A stretch of 64,000 nt of DNA from Edaphobacter modestus (GCF_004217555.1 NZ_SHKW01000003.1:124001-188000), one strand, 5' to 3'; shown: positions 45,137 to 54,817, counted from the stretch's first letter. Program-made: numbers and translations. The notes: generated by a model not told the origin, from the letters alone.

Positions 45137-45847
45137 TTAGGCGTGTCGGCGTAGAAGATACTTGTGTTCCCCAGAGAGCACTAGTTCACCGCGCTGGTTA
45201 TGGATTGTTGCCCTCGTCGTCACCTGGCCGTTATCTCCCTGCGGGGTGAGGGCAACAATTTCGAGAGCAGAATAGAGCGTGTCTCCGGCATGTACTTCCT
45301 TGAGAAACTTGCAGGATGCCTCGGTAAACGCGATGAACACGTCTCCGATGTATTGAGGAAAGAGCGTTGCCCCGGGAGCCGTGAACGCGAGGACCTGCAG
45401 GCCATGCACTACCGGGGCTATGTGTCCATGACGGCGCGCATACTCCACGTCGTAGTGAATCGGATGATTGTCAGCCGAAACGGACTGGAAAGCCGTGGCA
45501 TGCGCATCGGTGAGTGTGCGGCTTGGTGCGCGAAAGATTTCGCCGACGCGCAGGTCGTCAAACGTTCGCGCAGGAACGACGGCGAAGTTGCTGGGATCGA
45601 AAGTCTGCGCGGTTTCCGGTATGTCTGTTGCCGAATGCATGTTGTCATCCTTTCCATTCTTGTTCTTAGAACGCTGGTCTTTCGTTGAGAGTGGCGTTGA
45701 TGCCTGGCTATTCTTTGGCAGGCTTATGGCTGCTACAACTGCGGCAGCGCCAAAAATGACGTTGCGGCGGGATAAACAGCTCGATCCATCTTCGGAGTCA
45801 GGGGATATCCTTGATTCCACATCATTCGTTTGCGTCGGTATGTTCAT
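45137..45847 (-). CDS. MaoC-like hydratase-fold protein with twin-arginine-like leader
   Basis: A 236-residue protein. Residues about 85-236 form a hotdog-fold MaoC domain: DLRVGEIFRAPSRTLTDAHA, the catalytic-type motif SADNHPIHYD (Asp and His as in R-hydratases, with His in place of the usual Asn), and VVHGLQVLAF. The first 60 residues hold SRRNVIFGAAAVVAAISLP, resembling a Tat export signal, which is unusual for this normally cytoplasmic family. ATG 45847 follows GGAGG and is preferred to an upstream in-frame codon. A hydrolase gene lies 100 bp upstream on the same strand, led by an operator-like leader. Substrate unknown. Confidence 0.78.
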   Translation of the reverse strand: MNIPTQTNDVESRISPDSEDGSSCLSRRNVIFGAAAVVAAISLPKNSQASTPLSTKDQRSKNKNGKDDNMHSATDIPETAQTFDPSNFAVVPARTFDDLRVGEIFRAPSRTLTDAHATAFQSVSADNHPIHYDVEYARRHGHIAPVVHGLQVLAFTAPGATLFPQYIGDVFIAFTEASCKFLKEVHAGDTLYSALEIVALTPQGDNGQVTTRATIHNQRGELVLSGEHKYLLRRHA

Positions 45848-45947
45848 AAGCGATTGCCTCCGTTGCGCCTTAGCCGGTGAAGCTGAGCGTTTGCACATAG
45901 TGCCGATACGATCACATGTTCTTGTATGCAGCGGTTTCTCATTGCAA

Positions 45948-46808
45948 TCACCCTTTCCAGCCTGCGAGGAAGTCGATCAGGAGACGATTGATCCCCTCAG
46001 GCTTCTCCTCGTGAGGAAGATGCCCACATTCTGGAATGGCGTGAGTGACGAGATTGCTGGCTAGCTCCGCCCATACACGAGGCATATCGAACATCTCGCC
46101 GACTAACTTAAAGTCACGCCCCCAAAGCGACATTACCGGGCAAGCGATCTTGACTGAAGCATCGGCGTTGTCCTGTGCGACATCGGAAGCGTTGGCACGA
46201 TAATCTTCCATGGCACCTCGTATAGCGCCAGGTGCCCGATACGCTTTGACGTACGTCTCAAACGCTTCGCCCCGAATTTTCAATGGGTCAAAGCACCAGT
46301 CGGAGAAGAAGTGACGCAGCCAGATGTCCTCACGGCCAGTGATGAGTGCCTCAGGAAGGTCCGGAACCAGGTGAAAAAGGAAAAACCAATATCCTTTCGC
46401 TTTTGCCGCGTCAAGTTCTCGACCGACGATTCGGGTTGGCACATTGTCCATCACGACCAGACGGTCGAGAACTTCCGGATGATCCTTGGCGAAGCGCGTC
46501 GCGACACGCGCCCCGCGATCATGCCCCACTAGCGCGATCTTCGGTAGGTTCAGTGCGCGCATCAACTCGCGTACATCCATTGCCATCGTGCGCTTCTCAT
46601 AGCCCGATGAAGGTTTGTCAGTCTCTCCGTATCCGCGAAGATCGGGCGCGATCACGTCGTACTCCTTCGCAAGTTCGGGAATCTGATAACGCCATGCGTA
46701 ATTTGTTTCGGGAAAACCATGCAATAAGACAACCGGAGGGCCATCTCCCGCCGTAAGGTAATGCTGGCGTATCCCATTCGCGCGTGTTGTTCGACTAGAG
46801 ATTTTCAT
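45948..46808 (-). CDS. alpha/beta hydrolase (haloacetate dehalogenase/epoxide hydrolase type)
   Basis: A 286-residue alpha/beta-fold hydrolase. Oxyanion motif LLHGFPETNYAWRYQ, then APDLRGYGETDKP, nucleophile elbow GHDRGARVATRF with Asp as nucleophile, the acid region SLWGRDFKLVG and the base in ECGHLPHEE. An aspartate nucleophile in a GHDRG elbow is typical of haloacetate dehalogenases and epoxide hydrolases, not of serine esterases. The ATG at 46808 lies 20 bp from an inverted copy of the operator leader (CGAGGACATCCTCG, 46828-46841). It is probably part of the TetR regulon and co-transcribed with the MaoC-like gene. Confidence 0.83.
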   Translation of the reverse strand: MKISSRTTRANGIRQHYLTAGDGPPVVLLHGFPETNYAWRYQIPELAKEYDVIAPDLRGYGETDKPSSGYEKRTMAMDVRELMRALNLPKIALVGHDRGARVATRFAKDHPEVLDRLVVMDNVPTRIVGRELDAAKAKGYWFFLFHLVPDLPEALITGREDIWLRHFFSDWCFDPLKIRGEAFETYVKAYRAPGAIRGAMEDYRANASDVAQDNADASVKIACPVMSLWGRDFKLVGEMFDMPRVWAELASNLVTHAIPECGHLPHEEKPEGINRLLIDFLAGWKG

Positions 46809-46827
46809 GACAATGCGACTCAGCAAT

Positions 46828-46920
46828 CGAGGACATCCTCGACTTTATGAAGAAGACAATATGTCACTCAGCAACCCTTGATCCATTACATGTTTATGTT
46901 GAGCTGATGGCGCAGATTTG
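46828..46920 (-). promoter_or_regulatory. inverted partial operator leader upstream of the hydrolase
   Basis: The perfect palindrome CGAGGACATCCTCG (46828-46841) is followed by ACTTTATGAAGAAGACAATA and a CCATTACATGTTTATG stretch. This is the reverse complement of the third-operator half of the tetR1 and tetR2 leaders. It stops being similar near 46920. The site is 20 bp from the hydrolase start, so a bound repressor would cover its promoter or leader. Confidence 0.65.
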
Positions 46921-47037
46921 TGGTTAAGAGCGGTTCGAATGAACCGCGCTTTGCACTGAGGGACGTGCGGCCCCCTCCGAGTTTCCCCGAACCGGGAGCA
47001 ACTCAACGCTCACAGTGTTGTCGAGAAACGGGCTGCC

Positions 47038-47677
47038 TTACCGTTGCCTCTCTTTTGAAGACCGCTCGTCCTCGGACAAACGCTTCCCAGGTACAGCGTC
47101 AGGGCCTTCTTATATTCTGCGATGATCAGAAGCTTCTCCTTCGGACCTGCTTCCGCGTAGAGCGTTGTCATGCCTTTCACCATCTGGAGAGAGATGTTTG
47201 CGGCTAACATAGCCTTTTCGCTGGTGAGCGATGGGTCCTTCGCTCTAAAGGCGTTCGCGATAGCAACGCGCAAAGCCCTGCGCGCAGCCGGATCACGGGA
47301 AAACTGGATCGCGCGGCGTGTAACTGCAGATAAGCGGGACGTTCCCTTAGGAATTCGATAACGCGTTCCGGGAACGTCTCCGCAAATGCGGCATGGGACA
47401 GTGTCTCCGCCTGTTCAATTAAAGGCTTCCAATAAGCCTCGACCTTCTGTGCGTATTGGTTCAAAAGAGCGAAGGCCATGGATTGCTGGTCTGGGAAATA
47501 GTGATAAAGCGTGCCAATCCCGGAACCGCTACGCTCGGCGATAGCAGTCATCGTTGTGGCCTCATAGCCGATCTCTGCGAAGAGCACCGCTGCAACATCC
47601 AGAAAATTAGCAAGCCGCCGTGTTGCCCGCTCCTGCTGCGGCTCCACTCGGACAGAATTTGACACAGTCGAGAGCAT
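47038..47677 (-). pseudogene. TetR-family repressor, copy 2, two frameshifts
   Basis: The first 120 codons match copies 1 and 3 closely, with an intact HTH (FAEIGYEATTMTAIAERSGS). After AYLQL the frame shifts near 47315 and turns to an unrelated tail. The proper frame resumes at RVAIANAFRAKDPSLTSEKA and shifts again near 47083, where one A is missing from an AAAA run present in copies 1 and 3. The predicted truncated product keeps the DNA-binding domain but lacks the ligand domain, so it would not work as a normal regulator. Operator CGAGAGCATCCTCG covers its start. Confidence 0.8.
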
Positions 47678-47900
47678 CCTCGCATTTTATGCTAATCAAG
47701 TTCGAGGGTGCCGTCGCTTTCTGGAGCCGCAAATCTCCGCTTCAGCTCAACATCATGCTTGACATAAACATGTAATGGATCGACGGTGCCCAAATGACAT
47801 ATTGTCTTATTCACAAAGTCGAGGAAGTCCTCGATTGCGGGAGCTACATTGAACTCGTTGGTTCTCGAACGGAAGAAAACCACAACGCATCCAACGGGCG
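47669..47900. promoter_or_regulatory. tetR2-poxB intergenic leader with three operator-like sites and a decayed start
   Basis: Sites: CGAGAGCATCCTCG (47669-47682), CGAGGGTGCCGTCG (47703-47716) and the perfect CGAGGAAGTCCTCG (47820-47833). Spacings (34 and 117 bp) match the tetR1 leader. After the third site comes GGGAGCTACATTGAACTCGT and AAGAAAACC, a damaged copy of the TTG start region of the isochorismatase gene at 62312. It would read NSLVLERKKT and then ends. poxB starts 100 bp further on. Confidence 0.7.
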
Positions 47901-48001
47901 ACCCAAAATAGCCGCGAGCACATCAACGATCAAACAAGGCGACGACTTAGGGCGTCTCGGAGTGTGGTCGATTCGTAAAGGTTGTCGAGAAGGGAATAAA
48001 T

Positions 48002-49726
48002 ATGGCTAAGAGAGTGGCTGAGCTGCTTGTAGATGTTTTGGTGGAAGCGGGAGTGCAGCGAGTTTACGGCGTCAGCGGAGATTCGCTCAACGGAATTACG
48101 GATTCGATTCGCACCCGCAAAGAGATTGAATGGGTCCATGTCCGCCATGAAGAGGTGGCAGCCTTCGCTGCAGGCGCCGAAGCCCATCTCACCGGAAAAT
48201 TGGCCGTGTGCGCCGGAAGCTGCGGTCCAGGAAACCTGCACCTCATTAATGGCCTCTACGACTGTCATCGGAGCCGCGTTCCTGTCCTTGCCATTGCGGC
48301 TCAGATCCCTAGTAACGAGATCGGTAGCGGATATTTTCAGGAGACTAATCCGGAGCATCTCTTCGCGGAATGCAGTCACTACTGCGAATTGGTCTCGCAG
48401 CCTGAGCAGATGCCACGCGTGCTCGAAATCGCAATCCAGAATGCAATTGCACGGCGCGGCGTCGCTGTAGTTGCCATTCCGGGCGATGTGGCAATGCGAG
48501 AGGCTGTTGAGCAGGTATCTCGGCTTCATTTTCCTCCGCCAAAGCCTTCCGTGTGCCCTTCGGATGATGAGATCAATACCCTTGCGACCCTGCTGAATCG
48601 GGCAAACAAAATAACCATCCTTGGTGGCGCGGGTTGCGCCGGTGCCCATGAAGAGCTGATTGAGCTTGCCGGCAAGCTACAGGCTCCCATCGTGCACGCG
48701 ATGCGTGGTAAAGAGTTCATCGAGTATGACAACCCGTTCGATGTGGGCATGACGGGCCTGCTCGGATTCTCTTCCGGCTATCACGCAATGATGATCTGCG
48801 AAGTGTTGCTGATGCTGGGCACGGACTTTCCGTACCAGCAGTTCTTTCCCAAAGACGCCACGATTGTCCAGATTGATCTTCGCGGCGAACAGCTGGGACG
48901 CCGCAGCAATGTTGATTTCGGCTACGTGGGGGATATCAAGACAACGCTTCGATCTCTACTGCCCAAACTGAATCAAAACCAATACGAAACGCATTTGAAG
49001 GATTCAATCCAACACTATCGCAAAGTGCGAACGGACCTGGACGACCTGGCCACACCCAATTCCGGCAAGAAGCCAATCCATCCTCAATATGTAGCCCGCG
49101 TACTTAATCAACTCTCGACCGACGACGCGATCTTCACTTGCGATGTGGGAACACCAACGGTCTGGGCTGCACGTTATCTCAGGATGAATGGCAAACGGAG
49201 ACTCCTGGGTTCGTTTACACACGGATCCATGGCTAACGCATTACCGCAAGCCATCGGCGCACAGATGAGCCATCCCGGGCGGCAGGTGATCTCCATGTCG
49301 GGTGATGGCGGTTTCGCAATGCTCATGGGAGATCTGCTCACACTTAAACAGCACAACTTGCCTGTGAAGTTGATTATATTCAGGAACGATTCGCTGGCTT
49401 TTGTCGAACTGGAGATGAAGGCTGCGGGCATCCTGGACTACGGAACAGATTTATATAATCCGGACTTCGCAAAGATTGCAGAGGGCGCAGGTCTTCTCGG
49501 TCTGCGAGCGGAAACTCCCGACCAGGTAGAACCTATGATCGCGCAAGCGCTCAAGCACGACGGCCCGGCGCTGGTCGAGGTCCTGGTTTCGCGGCAGGAA
49601 CTCTCCATGCCTCCAACCATCACCTACGAACAAGCGAAAGGCTTCAGCCTCTTCATGATGAAAGCAGTTCTCAGCGGACGCGGTGACGAAATCGTCGACC
49701 TCGCGCGAGTCAATCTATTTCGCTAA
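48002..49726 (+). CDS. poxB: pyruvate dehydrogenase (quinone)/pyruvate oxidase
   Basis: A 574-residue thiamine-diphosphate and FAD enzyme that decarboxylates pyruvate to acetate and reduces quinone. ThDP-pyrimidine domain with VYGVSGDSLNGITDSIRT and catalytic Glu in VRHEEVAAFAAGAEAHLTGK, a central FAD domain, and MSGDGGFAMLMGDLLTLKQH in the pyrophosphate domain. The C-terminal amphipathic end IVDLARVNLFR matches the membrane-binding tail of E. coli PoxB. It is the first gene of a plus-strand series with maeA and is preceded by the tetR2 leader. It differs from AlsS at 32387 in having the PoxB-specific tail. Confidence 0.9.
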   Translation: MAKRVAELLVDVLVEAGVQRVYGVSGDSLNGITDSIRTRKEIEWVHVRHEEVAAFAAGAEAHLTGKLAVCAGSCGPGNLHLINGLYDCHRSRVPVLAIAAQIPSNEIGSGYFQETNPEHLFAECSHYCELVSQPEQMPRVLEIAIQNAIARRGVAVVAIPGDVAMREAVEQVSRLHFPPPKPSVCPSDDEINTLATLLNRANKITILGGAGCAGAHEELIELAGKLQAPIVHAMRGKEFIEYDNPFDVGMTGLLGFSSGYHAMMICEVLLMLGTDFPYQQFFPKDATIVQIDLRGEQLGRRSNVDFGYVGDIKTTLRSLLPKLNQNQYETHLKDSIQHYRKVRTDLDDLATPNSGKKPIHPQYVARVLNQLSTDDAIFTCDVGTPTVWAARYLRMNGKRRLLGSFTHGSMANALPQAIGAQMSHPGRQVISMSGDGGFAMLMGDLLTLKQHNLPVKLIIFRNDSLAFVELEMKAAGILDYGTDLYNPDFAKIAEGAGLLGLRAETPDQVEPMIAQALKHDGPALVEVLVSRQELSMPPTITYEQAKGFSLFMMKAVLSGRGDEIVDLARVNLFR

Positions 49727-49761
49727 CAACAACTAATTGAAAGGAAGCGAAGGATACGTAT

Positions 49762-51456
49762 ATGGCTACCACCCTACCCAGCACATCAGCGAGTCGGTCA
49801 GATATTCCGACAGGAATGGATCTCCTTAATCGGCAAGGTCTGAACAAAGGCACCGCATTCACCGAGGAGGAGCGCATAAAACTTGGCCTGCTAGGGCTTC
49901 TTCCGCCACAGGTAGAAACACTTGATGAGCAGGTCGTTCGTTCTTACGAGGCTTTCCAGAAAAAGGATAATGATCTCGAGCGGCATATTTATTTGCGCGC
50001 TCTGCAGGACACCAACGAGGTTCTCTTTTACAGACTCCTGGTGGATCACATCGAAGAAATGACACCGCTGGTTTACACGCCAACGGTCGCGACAGCAATT
50101 GAACAATTTAGCCACATCTATCGCCGGCCTCGCGGACTATTCATTCCATATCCTTTGCGCGACTCAATCCCGCAGCTGCTTCGGAATCGCCCTAATAAAG
50201 ATGTCGATGTAATCGTAGTTACCGATGGCGAACGCATTCTGGGCATCGGTGATCAGGGCGCAGGCGGGCTTGGTATCTCGATTGGCAAGCTCTCGCTCTA
50301 CACGACCATTGGTGGTGTTCGCCCGGAACGAACCTTACCGATCGTCTTGGATGTAGGCACTAATAACAAGGAACGACTGAATGATCCTGAGTACCTCGGC
50401 TGGCGTCACGAACGGATTACTGGCCAGGAGTATTTCGATTTCGTAGATCAGTTCGTTCAGGCGGTGAAGCAGGAGTTTCCTGAGACATGCCTGCAATGGG
50501 AAGACTTTGCAACTCCACATGCCCGGCCGATCCTCCAGCGTTATCGCGACCAGTTGCTGACTTTCAACGATGACATCCAGGTAACAGCGGTGGTCGTTCT
50601 CGGAGCTATTCTAGGTGCGGTCAACGTGACTGGAAAGAGTTTGAGCGAGCAACAGATCGTCATGCTCGGGGCAGGTGGGACCGGAATCGGTGTCGCTGAT
50701 GGCCTACGTGCGGCAATGATCAGCGAAGGACTAAGCGACGAAGAGGCCCGCAGCCGCTTCTGGATTGTCGACAAAGATGGCCTCTTACATTCCGGCCGAA
50801 ATGATCTGAGCGCGGAACAGCGTGTCTATACCCAGCCGGAGAGCAACATTGCCGGATGGCCCCGGAGTTCCAACGGACAGATTGGCCTGGCCGATGTGAT
50901 CGGAAAACTCAATGCAACAATCCTGATCGGTTTCTCCACGGTTGGTGGTGCTTTTTCGGAACCAATTGTTCGCGAGATGGCGCGAAAGGTCGAGCGTCCT
51001 ATTATCTTGCCGCTCTCGAATCCCACTTCAAAATCCGAAGCAACGGCAGAGGATCTTATTCGTTGGACCGATGGTCGCGCCCTGGTTGCGTCGGGTTCTC
51101 CGTTTGCACCTGTCACCCACAATGGGCGGACGATTACCATCGCGCAATGCAACAACGTTCATGTTTTTCCAGCAATGGGACTTGCCCTTGTTGCTTCCCG
51201 GGCTCGCCGGGTCACCGACGCAATGATGCAGGCCGCCGCTCGCGCGCTTGCCGCGAATTCTCCCGCACTCAAAGATCCTTCCGCGTCCCTGCTTTCTCCC
51301 CTGAAAGACAGCAGGCGAGTCGCCAGGGATATTGCGTTCGCGGTTGGCATTGAGGCTCAAAAACAGGGCCTAGCTCCGAAGACTACCGAAGACGAACTGC
51401 GCCAGCGCGTGTTGAAGGCGCAGTGGACACCTACTTATCCAAAGTTTTCTGAATGA
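49762..51456 (+). CDS. maeA: NAD-dependent malic enzyme
   Basis: A 564-residue malic enzyme of the large (SfcA/MaeA) type, decarboxylating malate to pyruvate with reduction of NAD. Seen: the malic N-domain with TPLVYTPTVATAIEQFSHIY and RGLFIPYPLRDS, the catalytic region VVTDGERILGIGDQGAGGLG, metal ligands in WEDFATPHARPIL and FNDDIQVTAVVVLGA, and the cofactor motif MLGAGGTGIGVADGL. Length and motifs are complete. It starts 35 bp after poxB, so malate could be turned to pyruvate and then acetate by consecutive enzymes. Confidence 0.93.
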   Translation: MATTLPSTSASRSDIPTGMDLLNRQGLNKGTAFTEEERIKLGLLGLLPPQVETLDEQVVRSYEAFQKKDNDLERHIYLRALQDTNEVLFYRLLVDHIEEMTPLVYTPTVATAIEQFSHIYRRPRGLFIPYPLRDSIPQLLRNRPNKDVDVIVVTDGERILGIGDQGAGGLGISIGKLSLYTTIGGVRPERTLPIVLDVGTNNKERLNDPEYLGWRHERITGQEYFDFVDQFVQAVKQEFPETCLQWEDFATPHARPILQRYRDQLLTFNDDIQVTAVVVLGAILGAVNVTGKSLSEQQIVMLGAGGTGIGVADGLRAAMISEGLSDEEARSRFWIVDKDGLLHSGRNDLSAEQRVYTQPESNIAGWPRSSNGQIGLADVIGKLNATILIGFSTVGGAFSEPIVREMARKVERPIILPLSNPTSKSEATAEDLIRWTDGRALVASGSPFAPVTHNGRTITIAQCNNVHVFPAMGLALVASRARRVTDAMMQAAARALAANSPALKDPSASLLSPLKDSRRVARDIAFAVGIEAQKQGLAPKTTEDELRQRVLKAQWTPTYPKFSE

Positions 51457-51469
51457 GGAGAGGACTTCG

Positions 51470-51607
51470 ATGAATCGCTATTTCAAACAGTTTTCGGTTT
51501 CATCCTTTGCGACCGCTTCGGGTTTTCTCCTAGCAGTGATCGTGGTGGTGACTGCCCCATTGCTCGCATCCACCGCGAACTTTGCAGTTCCCGACAACTG
51601 CGGATAG
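51470..51607 (+). CDS. possible 45-residue exported peptide
   Basis: ATG after GAGGAGAGG, 13 bp beyond maeA. The frame encodes a signal-like sequence with a hydrophobic core (GFLLAVIVVVTAPLLAS) and stops after NFAVPDNCG. It may be the leftover start of a secreted or membrane protein truncated by TAG at 51605. No family is recognised. The following 130 bp to the porin gene shows no gene. Confidence 0.3.
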   Translation: MNRYFKQFSVSSFATASGFLLAVIVVVTAPLLASTANFAVPDNCG

Positions 51608-51737
51608 GAAATAGTGATCCGCATCACCGGCCGCTGAATCAGCCTTCGGCCTTGCGCTATATCGCATCAGCAAGGCCATAGCTGAATTAATAGAGGGTAC
51701 GGTTTTCTCAAAAAATCTGAGAGGAGAGTAGGTTGCC

Positions 51738-53198
51738 ATGCGTGCAGTTCTGAATTTATCGTCGCCAAGTCTAGCGAGAACCGCTCGCTGTCTTAGCCTA
51801 CTCATGCTCTTCGCGACTGGCTCTGCTTGGGCGCAAACGACTACGGACCCTACACCCGTTTGCGCCAAGGTGTCCTCAAATTTTCCGGCGCTGACCTACG
51901 ACGAGGACAACCGGTACCTGAGCAATCCTGACTGCCGGACCGAACTCTTTGACCGACTGAAGTTCATCCCGTTACGGCACGAAGATGAAAACTACTATCT
52001 GTCGTTCGGCGTTGTCAGTCGCGACCGAGGGGAATATTTCAGCGAGAACACCTGGGGAAGCGGTCCGGAGGGGAACGCTTACCTCATGCAGCGCTACTAC
52101 GGCCACCTGGATCTGCACCTCCGCGATCGGTTTCGCTTGTTCGGTGAGATTGGGAGCAGTCTCGAGACGGGCAGGAACGGCGGGCCGCGCTCGGGGATTG
52201 ACGAAGACAAACTGGACATTCATCAGGCTTTCGTCGATCTCGGGATCTGGAAACGGGAAAAGGATTCCGTGTCATTGCGTGTAGGCCGTCAGGAAATGGC
52301 GCTCGGATCGTCGAATCTTGTCGCCACACGCGACGGGCGCAACATACGACGGAGTTTCGACGGATTTCGGCTGACGGCAGATGTGGCGCGTTGGACAGTA
52401 GATGGGTTCGCTTTGCGGCAAAGCGAGGCGGATCAGGATCTCTTCGATGATTCACTCGATCACAACACGAGTTTCTGGGGAATCTACGGTGTACATGCTT
52501 TTCCGGTCCTGCCGGGGGGGCACGTCGATCTCTACTACATGGGGCAGGACAACAAGCTCGACAAGTACGTAAAGGGTTCGGGCCGCGAGCAGCGGGAAAC
52601 GATTGGAACTCGTTTCTGGGGAGCCACTCCACACTGGGACTACAACGATGAGTTTATCTATCAGTTCGGCCGGTTCGCGGCTGGCGATATCAGTGCGTGG
52701 TCGGTTTCGACGCAAACAGGTTACAGGTTCGACTCGATTCCATGGAAGCCGCGGTTGGGCTTCAAGATGGATGCCTTCAGCGGAGACGGGAATCGTAAAG
52801 GCAAGACCCTTGGCACATTCAATGCCTTGTACGAAGCGGGGCCCTACTTCAGCTACGCGGAGCTCTTCGGAAAACGCGACCTGATTGATATACAGCCGTC
52901 GCTCCGATTGAATCCGATTAAGAAGCTGACGCTCACGCCAAACGCCGCCTTCTACTGGCGCGAGAGCGATCAGGACGGACTCTACGCGGTTGCTTCCGGG
53001 GCAATTGTTGTTGCTGGAACAAATAGCACCGCCCGCTACATCGGAAGCCACGCTGCATTGCAAGCAAAGTGGGATGCGAATCGACACGCCACGTTCTTCA
53101 CAGAGTATATGCATTTCTTTACGGGCGATTTTCTGAAGCAATCCACGGCAGGAAAGAACATCAATTATTGGACCGGCTGGCTCGAAATCCGATATTGA
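51738..53198 (+). CDS. alginate-export-type outer-membrane porin
   Basis: A 486-residue beta-barrel protein. A signal peptide (cleavage near SAWAQ, about residue 32) is followed by a region with RLKFIPLRHEDENYYLSFGV, DLHLRDRFRLFGEIGSSLET and LRVGRQEMALGSSNLVATRD, the alginate-export domain pattern. The last strand ends WTGWLEIRY with a terminal aromatic. Members outside Pseudomonas often sit with organic-acid or aromatic uptake genes. It precedes a DASS carrier by 39 bp. The start ATG follows GAGAGGAG. Confidence 0.8.
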   Translation: MRAVLNLSSPSLARTARCLSLLMLFATGSAWAQTTTDPTPVCAKVSSNFPALTYDEDNRYLSNPDCRTELFDRLKFIPLRHEDENYYLSFGVVSRDRGEYFSENTWGSGPEGNAYLMQRYYGHLDLHLRDRFRLFGEIGSSLETGRNGGPRSGIDEDKLDIHQAFVDLGIWKREKDSVSLRVGRQEMALGSSNLVATRDGRNIRRSFDGFRLTADVARWTVDGFALRQSEADQDLFDDSLDHNTSFWGIYGVHAFPVLPGGHVDLYYMGQDNKLDKYVKGSGREQRETIGTRFWGATPHWDYNDEFIYQFGRFAAGDISAWSVSTQTGYRFDSIPWKPRLGFKMDAFSGDGNRKGKTLGTFNALYEAGPYFSYAELFGKRDLIDIQPSLRLNPIKKLTLTPNAAFYWRESDQDGLYAVASGAIVVAGTNSTARYIGSHAALQAKWDANRHATFFTEYMHFFTGDFLKQSTAGKNINYWTGWLEIRY

Positions 53199-53236
53199 AC
53201 GCAACCAGATCAAGTTCAATTTCTAAGGGGAACCGT

Positions 53237-54796
53237 ATGGGAACAGAAGTTTCAACCACGATTGTGGGAAGTGCCAATCAGGCTCCTTCGTCCAAAGATA
53301 CTGTCGCAACACCGAGCGGACGACCCGAAGCAAAGGCGACGATTTCTATATGGAAAGCCATAGCGCCTATTGCCATCACGGTCGTTCTCGCTTTGTTGCC
53401 TGTGCCTTCGGGGCTCGCTCCTCATGGTTGGTACTTCTTTTCCATTTTTGTTGGCGTAATCGTTGGCCTCGTTCTCGAACCATTGCCCGGCGCAGCCATC
53501 GCAGTGATCGGTATAACGCTGGTGACGGTGCTTGCACGTTTCGCGTTGTTTAGTCCGCAACAGTTAGCGGAGTCGGGCTTTCGTCCGGCAAGCGCTGCCC
53601 TCGCCTGGGCGCTGTCGGGCTATAGCAATTCCACGGTGTGGCTCATATTTGGAGCTTTCATACTCGCACTAGCCTATTCGAATACAGGACTGGGCCACCG
53701 CATTGCTCTTGTCATCATCAAGCGCATGGGCAAGAGCACTCTCCTCCTGGGTTACGGGATAGCATTGGCCGATACGATCTTGGCGCCATTCATACCATCA
53801 CCCGCTGCGCGCAGCGGAGGAATCATTTACCCCATCGTGAACGATCTCGCACTTGACTACGGTTCGAAGCCAAACGATCCCACTTCGCGCCGGGTCGGAT
53901 CCTATCTCATGTGGGTCGCCATCATGACCACATGCGTGACAAGTTCACTTTTTCTTACAGGCGCCTCCTTTAATTTGCTGGCTGCTGGATTTGTCGAAAA
54001 ACTTGCGCACGTTGAGCTCCGATGGACGGATTGGTTTATCACTGTCGCGCCCGCCATAATCCCGCTTCTCGTTCTCGTCCCCGTGTTGACTTACTGGCTT
54101 TACCCGCCGGAAGTGAAGAAGAACGAAGAAGTCTCAAAGTGGGCGGCGACGCAACTTGAAAAGATCGGACCACTCTCGCGAAACGAAATGATTTTGGCGG
54201 CCATTGTCGTCCTCTCGCTTGTGTTGTGGGTTGCAGGGGGCACATACGTCGGCGCCGCGACCGTTGCAGGGATTGCCGTCTCCCTGCTGCTGATCACGCG
54301 GGTTTTGAGCTGGAATGACATCGCGGGGCACAAGCGTGCCTGGACGACGTTCGCCTGGCTCGGCGCATTAATCTCTCTTTGCGATGGGCTCAACCGCGTC
54401 GGCTTCGTGAAGTGGTTCGCCGATGGCATTGCATTGCACATGCGCGGACTCTCCCCTCACTTCGCAATGATTATTTTGCTCGTCTTGTTTTTCGTGGCGC
54501 ATTACCTGTTTGCCAGCGTGGACGCGTACACGACTGCGCTGCTGCCAGTGATCCTGTTGACCGGCGCTGCCATCCCGGGCATTCCCATAAAGCAATTCGC
54601 GTTACTGCTATGCATGGAGCTGGGGATCATGGGAGTCATCACCCCGTTCGCGGATGCGGCCAGCCCGATCTACGCCAATAGCGGATACCTACCCTCCAAG
54701 GACTACTGGCGCTTAGGAACGATTTTCGGAGCAATCTTTCTCATCGTGTCGCTCGCAATTGGTGTGCCCTGGGCGTCGCTGCTCTGGGGGAAATAA
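53237..54796 (+). CDS. DASS-family dicarboxylate/anion transporter
   Basis: A 519-residue membrane protein with about 12-14 helices after a 40-residue polar N-terminus. Seen: the first helices up to LLPVPSGLAPHGWYFFSIFV, the helix-hairpin FIPSPAARSGGIIYPIVNDL, and the late motif LFASVDAYTTALLPVIL followed by GVITPFADAASPIYANSGYL. This is the 2-oxoglutarate/malate translocator (SodiT1, CitT/TtdT) branch. ATG follows AAGGGGAACC. It is flanked by a porin and fumC, so it probably imports or exchanges C4-dicarboxylates such as malate, fumarate or tartrate. Confidence 0.88.
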   Translation: MGTEVSTTIVGSANQAPSSKDTVATPSGRPEAKATISIWKAIAPIAITVVLALLPVPSGLAPHGWYFFSIFVGVIVGLVLEPLPGAAIAVIGITLVTVLARFALFSPQQLAESGFRPASAALAWALSGYSNSTVWLIFGAFILALAYSNTGLGHRIALVIIKRMGKSTLLLGYGIALADTILAPFIPSPAARSGGIIYPIVNDLALDYGSKPNDPTSRRVGSYLMWVAIMTTCVTSSLFLTGASFNLLAAGFVEKLAHVELRWTDWFITVAPAIIPLLVLVPVLTYWLYPPEVKKNEEVSKWAATQLEKIGPLSRNEMILAAIVVLSLVLWVAGGTYVGAATVAGIAVSLLLITRVLSWNDIAGHKRAWTTFAWLGALISLCDGLNRVGFVKWFADGIALHMRGLSPHFAMIILLVLFFVAHYLFASVDAYTTALLPVILLTGAAIPGIPIKQFALLLCMELGIMGVITPFADAASPIYANSGYLPSKDYWRLGTIFGAIFLIVSLAIGVPWASLLWGK

Positions 54797-54817
54797 ATTT
54801 CAGGAGGGTCAAAAAAT

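Noticed and set aside
32387..49726. alsS and poxB as duplicated copies of one gene
   Set aside because: They share the thiamine-enzyme fold, but motif wording and the PoxB tail show distinct families.
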